Source of the DNA: JALEFZ01 sp038527485 | Lineage (GTDB): Bacteria > Bacteroidota > Bacteroidia > J057 | DNA: 64,000 bases | Assembly: GCA_038527485.1 (NCBI GenBank) | Contig: JBCBFT010000020.1 | Coordinates: 16,001 to 80,000, forward strand | Direction of reading: 5' to 3' | In this document: in pieces, positions 48,915 to 57,971 of the stretch | Position numbering within the stretch: position 1 is the stretch's first letter | Layout of the letters: the number at the start of each line of letters is the position of its first letter | The notes under the pieces: model-generated | What the model was told of the DNA's origin: nothing | Seen by the model: only the letters and a program-made list of their open reading frames with translations | Database searches by the model: none | Translations under genes and position numbers: made by a program

Positions 48915-49160
48915 TCATCTAGCCAACCAACCCATTTGGTCAATCAGTAGAAAAATAGGAACAAAAAGTCCTACGCCTACCCATATCCCCTTGGCAATCT
49001 GCTGGCGATCGGTGAAAAAATAAATAAGGATTCCCACGACGGCTGTCATGAATGCCATGCCCAGGATGGTCGGTATATCTGTTTTGCGTACCGTCAATAT
49101 TCCCATGCAAACCAGCGTCAGCAATCCCGTGATCCAAACTTCTTGTGTAAAATGCTTCAT
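48915..49160 (-). CDS. Small polytopic membrane protein, unknown function
   Basis: This 81-residue ORF has three predicted membrane helices: VWITGLLTLVCMGILTV, TILGMAFMTAVVGILIYFF and GIWVGVGLFVPIFLLIDQM, with a charged loop TDRQQIAK. Hydrophobic patterning and positive-inside charge placement support a real protein. No family is recognised. It is alone on the reverse strand, with gaps of about 275 and 247 bp on either side that hold no other gene. Confidence 0.6.
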   Translation of the reverse strand: MKHFTQEVWITGLLTLVCMGILTVRKTDIPTILGMAFMTAVVGILIYFFTDRQQIAKGIWVGVGLFVPIFLLIDQMGWLAR

Positions 49161-49407
49161 ATAGGCTATATCCTATTTAAATGAACAGCTAAGAACGGAA
49201 TTGTGTTCGACTTGTGCGGGGATTTGTTGTGACTACAGGAAAATAAGTAAATGAATCGGTAACTTCCGTTTGTTGATCTAACATGTTTGATCTCAAAATT
49301 TATCCTCCTCCCAATCGTCTAGGAAGATGTAGTTAAGATCTTTCCAAACCATTGGTAAAGTTTCTTCGCACGACCACTTTACTTATTTTTTACCCAATAC
49401 ATCTGTC

Positions 49408-50346
49408 ATGTCAAATACAAAATGGACAGCCAACCACATTCCTAATTTAACACATAAGGTCGCCATCGTCACAGGCGGCAACAGCGGACTCGGATATGAG
49501 TCGGTGCTTGCCATGGCAGCCAAAGGGGCTGAAGTCATCATGGCCAGCCGCAACCTAGAAAAAGGACAAAAGGCAGTAGACCAGATCAAGAATATTCACC
49601 CTGAAGCCAAGGTGACCTTGATGAAGCTAGACTTATCGGATCTTGAATCTGTCAAAACTTTTGCAAAGGCTTTCCAGACAGATTATTCCCGTCTGGATAT
49701 CCTGCTGAATAATGCGGGTATCATGGCTGTCCCCGAAGGACGTACCGTGGATGGATTTGAGCGACAATTCGGGACCAATCATCTCGGTCACTTTGCATTG
49801 ACGGGCTTATTGTTGGATCTGCTCCACCAGACGCCCGAGAGCCGCGTCGTCAATGTTGCCTCCAAAGCTGCTGATAGTGGCGCGTTTGACTTTGACAACC
49901 TAAATCGCGAGGGCAGTTATTCTCCCTTTGGTGCTTATGGACAAAGTAAACTAGCCAATGTCTTGTTCACCTTTGAGTTGCAACGCAAGCTACAAGCCGC
50001 CAATTCTTCTACTGTGAGCATCGCTGCGCATCCAGGTGGCTCCAATACCAACTTGGCCGATGGCGCGAAGATCAATCCCATCATCCGATCGATCCTCACA
50101 CCTATATTTGGTCTGATTGCTCAAAGCGCAGCTCAAGGTGCCCTTCCGCAACTTTATGCTTCTACGGCTCCTGAAGCGAAGGGGGGAACCTACTACGGTC
50201 CCGATGGCTTCAACGAACTACGCGGATTCCCCAAAGAGGCCAACATCCCTTCGCAAGCCCTAAATCGCGATTGGCAGCGACAACTGTGGGAAGCATCAGA
50301 GAAGCTCACAGGCGTGACATATCAATCCCTCGAACCCACATCTTAA
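49408..50346 (+). CDS. SDR family oxidoreductase (retinol/protochlorophyllide-reductase-like)
   Basis: The 312-residue protein shows AIVTGGNSGLGYES (TGxxxGxG), ASRNLEKGQKA (basic, NADP-type), LDLSDLESVKTFA, LNNAGIMAVPEG, FGTNHLGHFALTGLL and catalytic YGQSKLANVLF. This N/H-rich pattern (NHLGHF) is typical of the extended retinol-dehydrogenase/WW-domain-oxidoreductase-like SDRs. The C-terminal region (GGTYYGPDGFNELRG) matches bacterial members of this group. The substrate is unknown. It is not linked to the SDRs at 20.9 and 23.0 kb and differs from them in subfamily. A terminator follows its stop. Confidence 0.93.
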   Translation: MSNTKWTANHIPNLTHKVAIVTGGNSGLGYESVLAMAAKGAEVIMASRNLEKGQKAVDQIKNIHPEAKVTLMKLDLSDLESVKTFAKAFQTDYSRLDILLNNAGIMAVPEGRTVDGFERQFGTNHLGHFALTGLLLDLLHQTPESRVVNVASKAADSGAFDFDNLNREGSYSPFGAYGQSKLANVLFTFELQRKLQAANSSTVSIAAHPGGSNTNLADGAKINPIIRSILTPIFGLIAQSAAQGALPQLYASTAPEAKGGTYYGPDGFNELRGFPKEANIPSQALNRDWQRQLWEASEKLTGVTYQSLEPTS

Positions 50347-50369
50347 GATAGGTGGACATAAGAAAACGA

Positions 50370-50425
50370 GGGATACGAGATGAATGTACCTAAGCGCTGG
50401 GTGATTCGTCTCGTATTCCTTTTTA
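50370..50425 (+). terminator. Long-stem terminator after the SDR gene
   Basis: GGGATACGAGATGAAT (50370-50385) pairs over 16 positions, with two wobbles, with ATTCGTCTCGTATTCC (50404-50419), then five to six T residues. Its T-tract touches the left end of repeat copy D. Confidence 0.8.
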
Positions 50426-50528
50426 TAAGACCCTGTTTGGAACAATGAAAATCTAGCTAACAAGCAGAGATTTTGGGTTCTGAAAGGGCAAACTTCTCGC
50501 AGATTTGAGGTTTCAAATAGGGTCTAAG
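50426..50528 (-). repeat. Dispersed palindromic element, copy D (reverse orientation)
   Basis: This 103-bp element reads on the reverse strand CTTAGACCCTATTTGAAACC, then CTCAAATCTGCGAGAAG, CCCTTTCAGAACCC, AAAATCTCTGCTTG, TAGCTAGATTTTC and CATTGTTCCAAACAGGGTCT. It matches copy A at most positions through the whole length. It sits between the SDR terminator and the promoter of the ABC binding-protein gene. Confidence 0.88.
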
Positions 50529-50558
50529 AGTTTCTTGCTCAAAAACCATACATCTCCT

Positions 50559-50566
50559 TACATTTG
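50559..50566 (+). promoter_or_regulatory. -7 box TACATTTG with TTG upstream, promoter of the ABC binding-protein gene
   Basis: TACATTTG matches TAnnTTTG, and TTG at 50535-50537 lies 21 bp upstream, close to the preferred 19 bp. Expected transcription start is about 50570, one or a few bases from the start codons at 50571/50574, so the message may be leaderless. Confidence 0.65.
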
Positions 50567-50570
50567 TGGT

Positions 50571-51509
50571 ATGATGTATCGTATATCCCTGCTTATCATT
50601 CTGGCTCTGTTGGTTTCCTGCCAAAACAACTCACAACAGAAACTGATCTCAGAAGCCCCCCTCATTTCTCAAACCTACACTGACGGTTTGGGGAGAAAAA
50701 TTCAGCTTTCGGATCGTCCCCAGCGCATCATTTCCCTTGCGCCCAATATTACTGAGATTATCTATGCGATAGGCGCTGAGGACAAACTCGTCGCCCGCAC
50801 CCAAGCCTGTGACTACCCACAAGAAGTGTTCTCACTTGCAGAAGTCACGACTTTCCCAGCGATAGATCTAGAGCAAATACGCACTCTCAGGCCTGATCTG
50901 ATCCTCGCCACCAATGAGATTTTTGGTCCTGACGATATCGCCCAGCTAGAGCGTGTCGGAGCCCCTGTGTATATACAAGTGTATCAAAAGATGTCCGATA
51001 TCTACGATGGGATGGAAGCACTCGGGAAGGTATTTGATGTGGCAGATCAGGCCAAAGCTATTGCGGACTCCCTTCGCGCGCTCGACAAAAGGATCACCCA
51101 AGCCACAGAAGGTCAAATTCCCTATAGCACTTTGCTGCTGACCAGTTCAGGAGATCCTCTACAAGCCGTAGGAGGAAAAGGCTACCTCAATGAATTGATC
51201 CAAAAAGCAGGAGGAAAAAATATATTCGCCGACATCGATAAGCCTTATACATCCGTAGATCCTGAATCCATCTTGCTCAAAAAACCTGAATACCTCATTC
51301 TTCCCTCCACCAATGATCAGGTATATCAACAATTGATCGGGCAGTATCCTAGTCTGTACAATACGGAAGCCGAAAAACTCAAGCAGGTCTTTGTCGTAAA
51401 TCCCGATATTTACTACCGACCAGGCCCTCGGACTTTAGACGCCTTGCTAGATTTGACGCAAATCCTACATACCCAACTCAATCGAGAAAGCATCCTGAAT
51501 GCGGAATAG
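50571..51509 (+). CDS. ABC transporter substrate-binding lipoprotein (haem/cobalamin/siderophore type)
   Basis: The start at 50571 (MMYRISLLI; 50574 equally possible) gives about 312 residues. A lipobox LLVSC at about residue 16 shows a lipoprotein. The BtuF/FhuD-type fold is seen in PQRIISLAPNITEIIYAIGAED, RTQACDYPQEV, IRTLRPDLILATNEIFG, YMQ-type helices and the C-terminal lobe YLNELIQKAGGKNIFADID. It should capture a corrinoid, haem or iron-siderophore ligand in the periplasm and hand it to the permease encoded next, whose gene overlaps it by 11 bp. No ATPase gene is adjacent. Confidence 0.9.
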   Translation: MMYRISLLIILALLVSCQNNSQQKLISEAPLISQTYTDGLGRKIQLSDRPQRIISLAPNITEIIYAIGAEDKLVARTQACDYPQEVFSLAEVTTFPAIDLEQIRTLRPDLILATNEIFGPDDIAQLERVGAPVYIQVYQKMSDIYDGMEALGKVFDVADQAKAIADSLRALDKRITQATEGQIPYSTLLLTSSGDPLQAVGGKGYLNELIQKAGGKNIFADIDKPYTSVDPESILLKKPEYLILPSTNDQVYQQLIGQYPSLYNTEAEKLKQVFVVNPDIYYRPGPRTLDALLDLTQILHTQLNRESILNAE

Positions 51510-52500
51510 AACAAGAATCATCGCCATACTTCTTTTCTTGGGCTTTGTGTTCATCTTTTTGTTGAGCTTACAAACAGGGAGTGCCGATTACACATGGCAG
51601 GATATAGTGGATCAATTATTTGACCCTCAGCATCCCGACAGATTCATCTTAATCGAGTTGCGCTTGCCACGGACTATGCTTTCCCTGCTTGCAGGAGGTG
51701 TACTGACACTCAGTGGCTTTTACATGCAGGCATTGATCAAGAATCCATTAGCCGATCCTTATATCATGGGACTGACTGCGGGTGCAGGCTTTGGAGTGAA
51801 CATCGTCATATTGGGGATTGTCCCGATTGCTACCTATACTATCTGGACCTACCCTACATTTGCTGCGCTAGGGGCTATGGGCACATTACTTTTGGTCGTG
51901 GGGCTGGGCTTCCGAGCCTTGCTCGAAGACAATAGCAAGCTGCTGATTGCAGGTGTTGCAGTATCAGCCATATTCACTGCTGCTACAGGTGTCATGATTT
52001 ATTTGTTGGCCAATAATGACCAACTGAGGCAGTTGATTTTCTGGTCTTTTGGAAGCTTTGGAAAAGCTACATGGGATGCAGTAGCTATAACCGCTTTGAT
52101 GCTGGGCGTGGGGCTGCTCTTTGGACAGCTCAATCATCGCAAATTGGATGTAATGAGTCTCGGAGATGATCAAGCGCTAAGCCTAGGGCTAGAGGTGCGA
52201 AAGTTCAAGTACGGCTTACTCTTTTGGACTTCTCTCATCGTGGGTGGGACGGTCGCATTTACAGGTCCTATCGGGTTTGTAGGCATGATGATTCCTCATT
52301 TTTCCAGAAGCTTGTTTGGCGGTCTTCACCAACCCAATATCTGGTTGGGGACGCTATTGGGAGCTGTCTATCTGATGACATGTGATGTCTTGAGTCGATG
52401 GATCTTATCTCCAGGCGGCCTCCCGATAGGAATCATTACGGCAATCTTGGGGGTTCCTTTCTTTTTATATTTACTCTTCGGAAAAAACAGTCATTTGTAA
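51499..52500 (+). CDS. FecCD/BtuC-family ABC transporter permease
   Basis: This 333-residue permease has the usual helices and family motifs: LIELRLPRTMLSLLAGGVLTLSGFYMQALIKNPLADPYIMG (read in parts), GVAVSAIFTAA, LIFWSFGSFGKATWDA, ALSLGLEVRKFKYGLLF, GPIGFVGMMIPHFSRSLFG and PGGLPIGIITAILGVPFFLYLL. It forms the membrane channel for the ligand bound by the preceding lipoprotein. It starts 11 bp inside that gene. A BtuD/FecE-type ATPase normally follows, but here the next gene is convergent and unrelated. Confidence 0.94.
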   Translation: MRNRTRIIAILLFLGFVFIFLLSLQTGSADYTWQDIVDQLFDPQHPDRFILIELRLPRTMLSLLAGGVLTLSGFYMQALIKNPLADPYIMGLTAGAGFGVNIVILGIVPIATYTIWTYPTFAALGAMGTLLLVVGLGFRALLEDNSKLLIAGVAVSAIFTAATGVMIYLLANNDQLRQLIFWSFGSFGKATWDAVAITALMLGVGLLFGQLNHRKLDVMSLGDDQALSLGLEVRKFKYGLLFWTSLIVGGTVAFTGPIGFVGMMIPHFSRSLFGGLHQPNIWLGTLLGAVYLMTCDVLSRWILSPGGLPIGIITAILGVPFFLYLLFGKNSHL

Positions 52501-52507
52501 CACGCTC

Positions 52508-52861
52508 CTAATCCAAAGACTGTCCAAACCGAATAAGATTTCCGTCTAGGTCAAGAATGGCAAATTCCCGCATGCCCCAAGGCTGATCCTCTATAGTAGA
52601 GTTTGGATGTACGACGCCATTGTTTTGCATTTCTTCATAGAGCGCATCCACATCTCGTACATAGATATAACAACTCGTATTCTCAGGGAAAATCTTATCC
52701 TCACACTTCCAGAAATGAATGTCCATGTCTTCACGACGGGCTACTGCATAGCTTTCATCTTGATATCTTGAGACAAAACCCAATTTTTGCTTATAAAACT
52801 CCATCGTGAGTCCAATATCCAAGGAGGCTAAAACAGGTACAGCTTGCTTAAAATGATACAT
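52508..52861 (-). CDS. VOC protein, bleomycin-resistance-like
   Basis: The protein has 117 residues in two beta-alpha-beta modules: VPVLASLDIGLTMEFYKQKLGF, YAVARREDMDIHFWKCED, then CYIYVRDVDALYEEMQNNGV and WGMREFAILDLDGNLIRFGQSL. The pattern (IHFWKC and WGMREFAILDLDGN) is that of bleomycin-binding-protein-like VOC members, though many such proteins have other ligands. It is convergent with the permease gene, with only seven bases between their stops. No resistance function should be assumed. Confidence 0.88.
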   Translation of the reverse strand: MYHFKQAVPVLASLDIGLTMEFYKQKLGFVSRYQDESYAVARREDMDIHFWKCEDKIFPENTSCYIYVRDVDALYEEMQNNGVVHPNSTIEDQPWGMREFAILDLDGNLIRFGQSLD

Positions 52862-53030
52862 GTAGGTATTTCTGGAAAATCAACAAGAGGGTTAAAAAAT
52901 GAACACGAGTGTTTGAGAAACGTCTGTTGACTATCGTGGAATTCAGCAAATGATTCCCCTTTTAGTCTGCCTTCTCACCGAAGTAGGAGACACTAGATTT
53001 CAGCAAATATAACCAAATCAGGAAATATGA

Positions 53031-53063
53031 GGAAACATTCGCAAAAATCCTGCGAATGCTTCC
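53031..53063 (-). terminator. Hairpin after the sugar dehydrogenase gene
   Basis: GGAAACATTCGCA (53031-53043) and TGCGAATGCTTCC (53051-53063) form a 13-bp stem with one wobble, 15 bp beyond the reverse-strand stop at 53079. The T-tract is weak (TCATATTTCC). Confidence 0.55.
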
Positions 53064-53078
53064 AAAATGAGAGTGTAC

Positions 53079-55391
53079 TTATCGAATGATCACCAAGGGT
53101 TCCGAATGCTGAAATTCTTTTCCAACTACCTGAACGGTATAAACTCCTGGCGTCAGAGCAGCTGTTTCAAAAGATACTTCCATAGCTCCGATCTGAGCAG
53201 ATAAATCTTGAGCAGCGAGAATCCGTCCCTGAAGATCCATCAACTGGATGCGCAAATGTGTTGCTTTCAATAGGTTCAACTGGACATTCACGTGGTCACG
53301 TGCAGGATTGGGAACCAGTTCAAAGCCTCCATTCTCCAGCCACGTAGCTTCGATGCTCACAGGGACTACATAAAATGAACTTGTTCCTTCACATCCATAG
53401 ATATCCACTACACGCACCGAATAAAATCCTGGACTGGATACAGCCAATGTCTGGTTGGTTTCCCCAGGAATAATTTCTCCAAAGAGCAACCACTGATAGG
53501 TCAAAGCGCCACTCGCCACCAGTTCCATCGTGACAGAATCGACCGTAATTTCAGGCGTAGGCAGGGCACGTTTGGCCACAATCTGAGGCGCAGAGATGGG
53601 AGAGGTACAAAGACCTACTAGCTGTACACTGTATGCTCCAGAGCTGATGACATCAAGAGACTGTAGTGTATCATTGGAGAGAGGTAGCCCATCCTGATAC
53701 CATTGATAGATGTAATTTTGAGGTGCCATCGGACTCATGAGGGCAATTTGATCCCCTTGGCAAAAATTCAGCGTATCACCTGTACTTAGGAGGGGGGTCG
53801 GTAGGCTATCATTGACGGTCACGCTGCGACTGGTGGATAAGGGGATCGAACAAACGCCTTGATAAGCTGCCTGATAGTCTCCTGAGGTTGTCACAGCCAG
53901 CATCTCCGCACTTGCTCCTACAATGGCTTGTCCGTCCTTGAACCACTGGATCGTGTAGCCCGCAGGCGCTGCATCCAATAAGAATGTGACCGAATCGCCC
54001 TGGCAGATGTCTAAGCCTCCCATAGCTTGGATTACAGGCGCTGCTATGGCTTCCTCCACGACTGCGAGCGAATTGGTTCTTACACATCCCAGATCATCCG
54101 TAACCGTGTAGGTATAGTTTCCTGCTTGGAGATTGCTGATCGAGAGCGTGGTGTCACCTGTGGACCACTGGATATGGGCGACGCCATTGGCGCCTGAAAT
54201 GTTGAGAGCAATCGCACCGTTTTGGGCAGCAGCGCAAGTAGCAGACGTAATGGATGAGTTGACCTCCAATGGTCCGCAAGGTCCATCTATCCGATAGATG
54301 ATCCCTGCATTGTAATCGGCTCCGTATACTTCGCCTTGGGCATCCTCCCCAAATGTACTCCACTGACGTGTAGTATTGAGCAACTCGTTGGTGATCCATA
54401 CACCAGGATTGGCCGCATCAGGCTGTGTGCCAAATAACCTTCCTGACTGATAGTCTCCAAAAATATAAATTCCTTCTAAACTAGGACTTCTTTCTCCTCT
54501 GTAGACAAATCCTCCTGTCACACTTTTGCCTAGATTTCTTGGATAATCATGGATGGGAAATTCGTAGTTGCTAAAGGATTGACAACCGTTGAGTTGATAA
54601 CTGAGATTGCCTTCATAACAGCGCCAACCATAATTGGTCCCTCCTACCGAATCATAGGGGGTATAGTGAATTTCCTCTCTGGCTCCTTGTCCGACATCTC
54701 CGATCCAAATATCTCCTGTCTCGCGGTCAAAACTCCATCGCCAAGGATTACGCAGACCTATCGACCATATCTCATCTAGTGTATTAGGATCATTGACAAA
54801 AGGATTTGTGGGAGGAATGGTATAAGGAAGGGTAGAAACATCAATTCGAAGCATCTTTCCTAATAGTTCCTGAGGATTTTGAGATCTGTTGCCAGGGTCT
54901 CCACCTGATCCGCCATCTCCTAAACCAATGTAGAGATAGCCATCTTTCCCAAAGGCGATGTCTCCCCCATTATGGTTAGAGTAAGGTTGTGCTACAGTCA
55001 TGATCACCTGCTCACTATTGGGATTGGCTCTGTTGGGATCATTGGGATCGACGGTGTAGCGTGAGATGTAGCTGGTAGAGCCTAGAGAATAATAGACATA
55101 AAAATAACCATTGTTGCTGTAGTCGGGATCAAATGCGAGTCCCAATAGCCCTCTCTCTCCACCTGAAGTAACTGTTCGAGTCAGAAAGGGGGTCGAGCGT
55201 AAGTTTCCTGTAGCATCTAGGATTCTGATGCTCCCGTTTTGGCTGACAATAAAGAGTCGATCGTCTCCCGCGTGGGCGATATCGACGGGATTACTGATCC
55301 CACTAGCCACTTGATGTAGTGTGATGCTTGGCTGGGCCTTAAGAAGAAAAGGTGAGACCATCAGCCATAAAAAAAGTATGCGCAAGGTCAT
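53079..55391 (-). CDS. Secreted PQQ-type sugar dehydrogenase with Ig-like repeats and T9SS domain
   Basis: The start at 55391 (MTLRILFLWLMVSPFLLKAQ, a signal peptide) gives 770 residues. Residues about 25-370 are a glucose/sorbosone-dehydrogenase (GSDH) beta-propeller: VDIAHAGDDRLFIVSQNGSI, RGLLGLAFDPDYSNNGYFYVYY, NHNGGDIAFGKDGYLYIGLGDGG, IWSIGLRNPWRWSFDRETGD and YRGERSPSLEGIYIFGDYQSG (read in parts). Next come three or four Ig-like repeats of the type ICQGDSVTFLLDAAPAGYTIQW, then a T9SS type-A tail (FELVPNPARDHVNVQL, PGVYTVQVVGKEF). It likely oxidises sugars or other alcohols at the cell surface using PQQ. Confidence 0.92.
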   Translation of the reverse strand: MTLRILFLWLMVSPFLLKAQPSITLHQVASGISNPVDIAHAGDDRLFIVSQNGSIRILDATGNLRSTPFLTRTVTSGGERGLLGLAFDPDYSNNGYFYVYYSLGSTSYISRYTVDPNDPNRANPNSEQVIMTVAQPYSNHNGGDIAFGKDGYLYIGLGDGGSGGDPGNRSQNPQELLGKMLRIDVSTLPYTIPPTNPFVNDPNTLDEIWSIGLRNPWRWSFDRETGDIWIGDVGQGAREEIHYTPYDSVGGTNYGWRCYEGNLSYQLNGCQSFSNYEFPIHDYPRNLGKSVTGGFVYRGERSPSLEGIYIFGDYQSGRLFGTQPDAANPGVWITNELLNTTRQWSTFGEDAQGEVYGADYNAGIIYRIDGPCGPLEVNSSITSATCAAAQNGAIALNISGANGVAHIQWSTGDTTLSISNLQAGNYTYTVTDDLGCVRTNSLAVVEEAIAAPVIQAMGGLDICQGDSVTFLLDAAPAGYTIQWFKDGQAIVGASAEMLAVTTSGDYQAAYQGVCSIPLSTSRSVTVNDSLPTPLLSTGDTLNFCQGDQIALMSPMAPQNYIYQWYQDGLPLSNDTLQSLDVISSGAYSVQLVGLCTSPISAPQIVAKRALPTPEITVDSVTMELVASGALTYQWLLFGEIIPGETNQTLAVSSPGFYSVRVVDIYGCEGTSSFYVVPVSIEATWLENGGFELVPNPARDHVNVQLNLLKATHLRIQLMDLQGRILAAQDLSAQIGAMEVSFETAALTPGVYTVQVVGKEFQHSEPLVIIR

Positions 55392-55784
55392 ATGGATTGG
55401 TTTGAGGTGAAAAAATGGGGGAGTAGATGAATATAGGAAATGGAATTTGTATCTCACAATGCGATAAAATAATTCTTACGCTTTTCACATATTCTTACTT
55501 CTTCCTTGAGATCTCCCACGAAAACTGAACATATAGGATTAATTGCTTAGACTAATCCCTCAAAAATGCTTATATATGAACAATAAAAATTCAATCAGCC
55601 GAAGCATCCAAGCCATCGAATTCTACCGATATTGAACTATATTCTTTTTCCCTATGCTTCCTAAGAAAGTGAAAACACAATAACCAACTCTCATGAGAGA
55701 TTGGCCCTGAAGAAAACTTCTTTGTAACTCCCAATAAGTCAAATGATCCTGTAAGCTACGCATGCATCAACCTACTTCAGCCAT
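55392..55784. other. 393-bp AT-rich divergent region
   Basis: It separates the sugar dehydrogenase start from the hypothetical gene at 55785. It is noticeably AT-rich, with no ORF of note, no member of the repeat families and no strong hairpin; promoters for both genes are expected here but none is clear. Confidence 0.35.
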
Positions 55785-56234
55785 ATGAAAGTGAAAGCCC
55801 CCATAATTATAGGAATTTGTACTTCTATCCTTGTGATTGGCGTACAAGATTTTCCTATCCCTTATGAATATTTCCTTCCTCCTCCCGAATGTGAAGTTGC
55901 ACCAGAACATACCTTACTTTCCGATCCTGGCTCCCTTATCTATCAGGAGAATGCACTTCGGATACTTTCCCAGCATCAACCTAGAGATTTCAGATACTTC
56001 TTTGAGGAATTTGAAATTTTCGGTCCCCATGAATATGTCGTCATGAACGTACGCAACTCAGCATACTGTTTTTCAGTTCGCATGCGGATCAATCAATGGG
56101 GGAATCTTACGCCTCTTCTATCCAAAAATTGCTATAGATATTCCAGAGAATTACTCAGAGTCAAATGGGAAATAAGAGAAGAAGCAGGTGAAAGAGAAGT
56201 ACATTTTATCGAAATGCACGAACTCATTGATTGA
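55785..56234 (+). CDS. Hypothetical exported protein
   Basis: This 149-residue ORF has an N-terminal hydrophobic segment (APIIIGICTSILVIGVQ) that could be a signal peptide or anchor, then PIPYEYFLPPPECEVAPEH, a predominantly beta-rich region (FFEEFEIFGPHEYVVMNVRN) and two Cys residues in the second half (AYCFSVRMRINQWG, KNCYRYSRE) that could pair in the periplasm. I do not recognise the family. Codon use looks similar to its neighbours. Its downstream neighbour is PrsW-like with a 141-bp gap. Confidence 0.6.
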   Translation: MKVKAPIIIGICTSILVIGVQDFPIPYEYFLPPPECEVAPEHTLLSDPGSLIYQENALRILSQHQPRDFRYFFEEFEIFGPHEYVVMNVRNSAYCFSVRMRINQWGNLTPLLSKNCYRYSRELLRVKWEIREEAGEREVHFIEMHELID

Positions 56235-56375
56235 GTGACGCTAGGATCTCTATATGCAGCCGATTTTCAAACGCACATAGAACGAACCTCCTACATTTTT
56301 TGACATCTTTTCTCATTTCCGCCCTACACAGCCTAAGAGTACTCGCTTATCAATATCTATTGCTATATTCGAAGC

Positions 56376-57086
56376 ATGGAATTAGTGGAGTTGTCGGCCT
56401 TAGCGATCGCCCCTGTGGTATTTATCCTCACTTATATTTATCTGAAAGATAGGTACGAACGGGAGCCGCTAAAGTATTTGTTTATCACCTTTGTATTGGG
56501 AATGGCCGTTGCATATCCTGTGGTCTGGGTAGGCAATTTGGTTCAAACATGGCTCCCGATCGATTTCCAAGCAGGGACACTCGAGACCGTTGCTTTATAT
56601 GCCTTTATCGTAGTCGCCCTCCCCGAAGAGTTGTTCAAGTATCTCGTCCTAAGATGGTATAACTATCCCCACAAAGAATTTGATGAACCCTATGACGGCA
56701 TCATGTATGGCGCAGTTGTATCACTGGGTTTTGCTACCGTAGAAAACTTCCTCTACATATTTGCAGGTACGGATCACGGTGTGGAAACGGCTGTCTTGCG
56801 CATGTTTACAGCTGTACCTGCCCATGCCGCCTTTGGGGTAATCATGGGATATTATGTGGGGAATGCCAAATTCTTACACGGGAGCCATCACCCCTTTTGG
56901 GAACGCATGAAAGGACTGGGGGCAGCTATTTTGATTCACGGACTTTATGATTACTTCCTATTCCTTGAAAATGAATATCTGGTCCTATTCTCATTCTCCT
57001 TACTCGTCGCAGCGCTCGTCCTCTCCCGACAAGCCATGAAACTCCATGCGGAGATTTCTCCCCATAAGCCAGACGATTCCGAGTAA
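56376..57086 (+). CDS. PrsW-family intramembrane glutamic protease
   Basis: The 236-residue polytopic protein has a short first helix then the family hallmark KDRYEREPLKYLFITFVLGM, the paired glutamates in VVALPEELFKYLVLRWY, a second motif FDEPYDGIMYGAVVSLGFATVENFLYIF (in parts) and HAAFGVIMGYYVGNAKF with the conserved His. Related PrsW cleaves an anti-sigma factor in Bacillus; here the target is unknown. Six or seven membrane helices are expected. It lies 71 bp upstream of a TIGR02757 gene on the same strand. Confidence 0.92.
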   Translation: MELVELSALAIAPVVFILTYIYLKDRYEREPLKYLFITFVLGMAVAYPVVWVGNLVQTWLPIDFQAGTLETVALYAFIVVALPEELFKYLVLRWYNYPHKEFDEPYDGIMYGAVVSLGFATVENFLYIFAGTDHGVETAVLRMFTAVPAHAAFGVIMGYYVGNAKFLHGSHHPFWERMKGLGAAILIHGLYDYFLFLENEYLVLFSFSLLVAALVLSRQAMKLHAEISPHKPDDSE

Positions 57087-57157
57087 GGTCCTTGTCCTTC
57101 CTTTGATCTATCCATCATTGATATCCAATCGATTATCTATTCCTGACTACTTGCTTT

Positions 57158-57931
57158 ATGTCTCCCACTGAGCTATTCGAAATACTTGAACTTAAACATC
57201 GTCAATACAATCAACCCAGCTTTATTGATGACGATCCGATCTCTATTCCACACCAGTTTACTCGCAAGGAAGACATTGAGATATCAGGTTTTCTCTCCGC
57301 TACCATTGCTTGGGGACAACGCAAAACCATCATCAATAATGCGCGAAAACTGGTCGAAATGATGGATATGGCTCCTTATGAATTTGTCATGAACGCCACG
57401 GAAGGAGAGCTTGAACCTGTCACACACTTTGTACATCGCACGCTCAACGGACAAGACTGCCTCCACCTTATCTTGGGCTTACGAGCTGTCTATCAAACCC
57501 ATGGAGGATTGGAAACTATCTTCAGTAAGGGTATCCAACCTCAGGATGAGGACGTCATGGGAGGGATCATGTCCGCTCGGACAGCCATCACGAGTAAGGA
57601 AGACTTTCCGCAGAGAACCCATAAGCATGTGGCCAATCCCAGTCGTGGTTCATCCGCCAAGCGGATCAATATGTTTCTACGATGGATGGTCAGGAAAGAT
57701 CTACAAGGTGTTGACTTCGGGATATGGGATACCATCGGCATGCATCAACTCATCGTACCTCTAGATGTACATACAGGCAATGTCGCGAGGAAACTGGGAC
57801 TCCTAGTACGAAAGCAAAATGACTGGAAAGCTGCCAAGGCCTTAACAGATCGTCTGAAAGAGTTTGCTCCCGATGATCCTGTCAAATATGATTTTAGTTT
57901 ATTTGGACTTGGCGTTTACGATGATTTGTAA
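57158..57931 (+). CDS. TIGR02757 family protein (DUF2400)
   Basis: This 257-residue protein matches TIGR02757/DUF2400: LELKHRQYNQPSFIDDDPISIPHQFTRKEDIEISGFLSATIAWGQRKTI (read in parts), NPSRGSSAKRINMFLRWMVRKD, DFGIWDTIGMHQLIVPLDVHTGNVARKLGLL and DPVKYDFSLFGLGV. The family is all-helical, cytoplasmic and widespread in Bacteroidota and epsilonproteobacteria, and it is thought to resemble helix-hairpin-helix DNA glycosylases; function is unproven. Length is typical. A terminator follows 41 bp downstream. Confidence 0.93.
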   Translation: MSPTELFEILELKHRQYNQPSFIDDDPISIPHQFTRKEDIEISGFLSATIAWGQRKTIINNARKLVEMMDMAPYEFVMNATEGELEPVTHFVHRTLNGQDCLHLILGLRAVYQTHGGLETIFSKGIQPQDEDVMGGIMSARTAITSKEDFPQRTHKHVANPSRGSSAKRINMFLRWMVRKDLQGVDFGIWDTIGMHQLIVPLDVHTGNVARKLGLLVRKQNDWKAAKALTDRLKEFAPDDPVKYDFSLFGLGVYDDL

Positions 57932-57971
57932 AATAGTGCATGTACTGACTGAGGTATCCCCTTTTCAGACT

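Noticed and set aside
52508..52861. Bleomycin resistance gene
   Set aside because: The VOC fold matches, but there is no resistance or mobile context; ligand is unknown.
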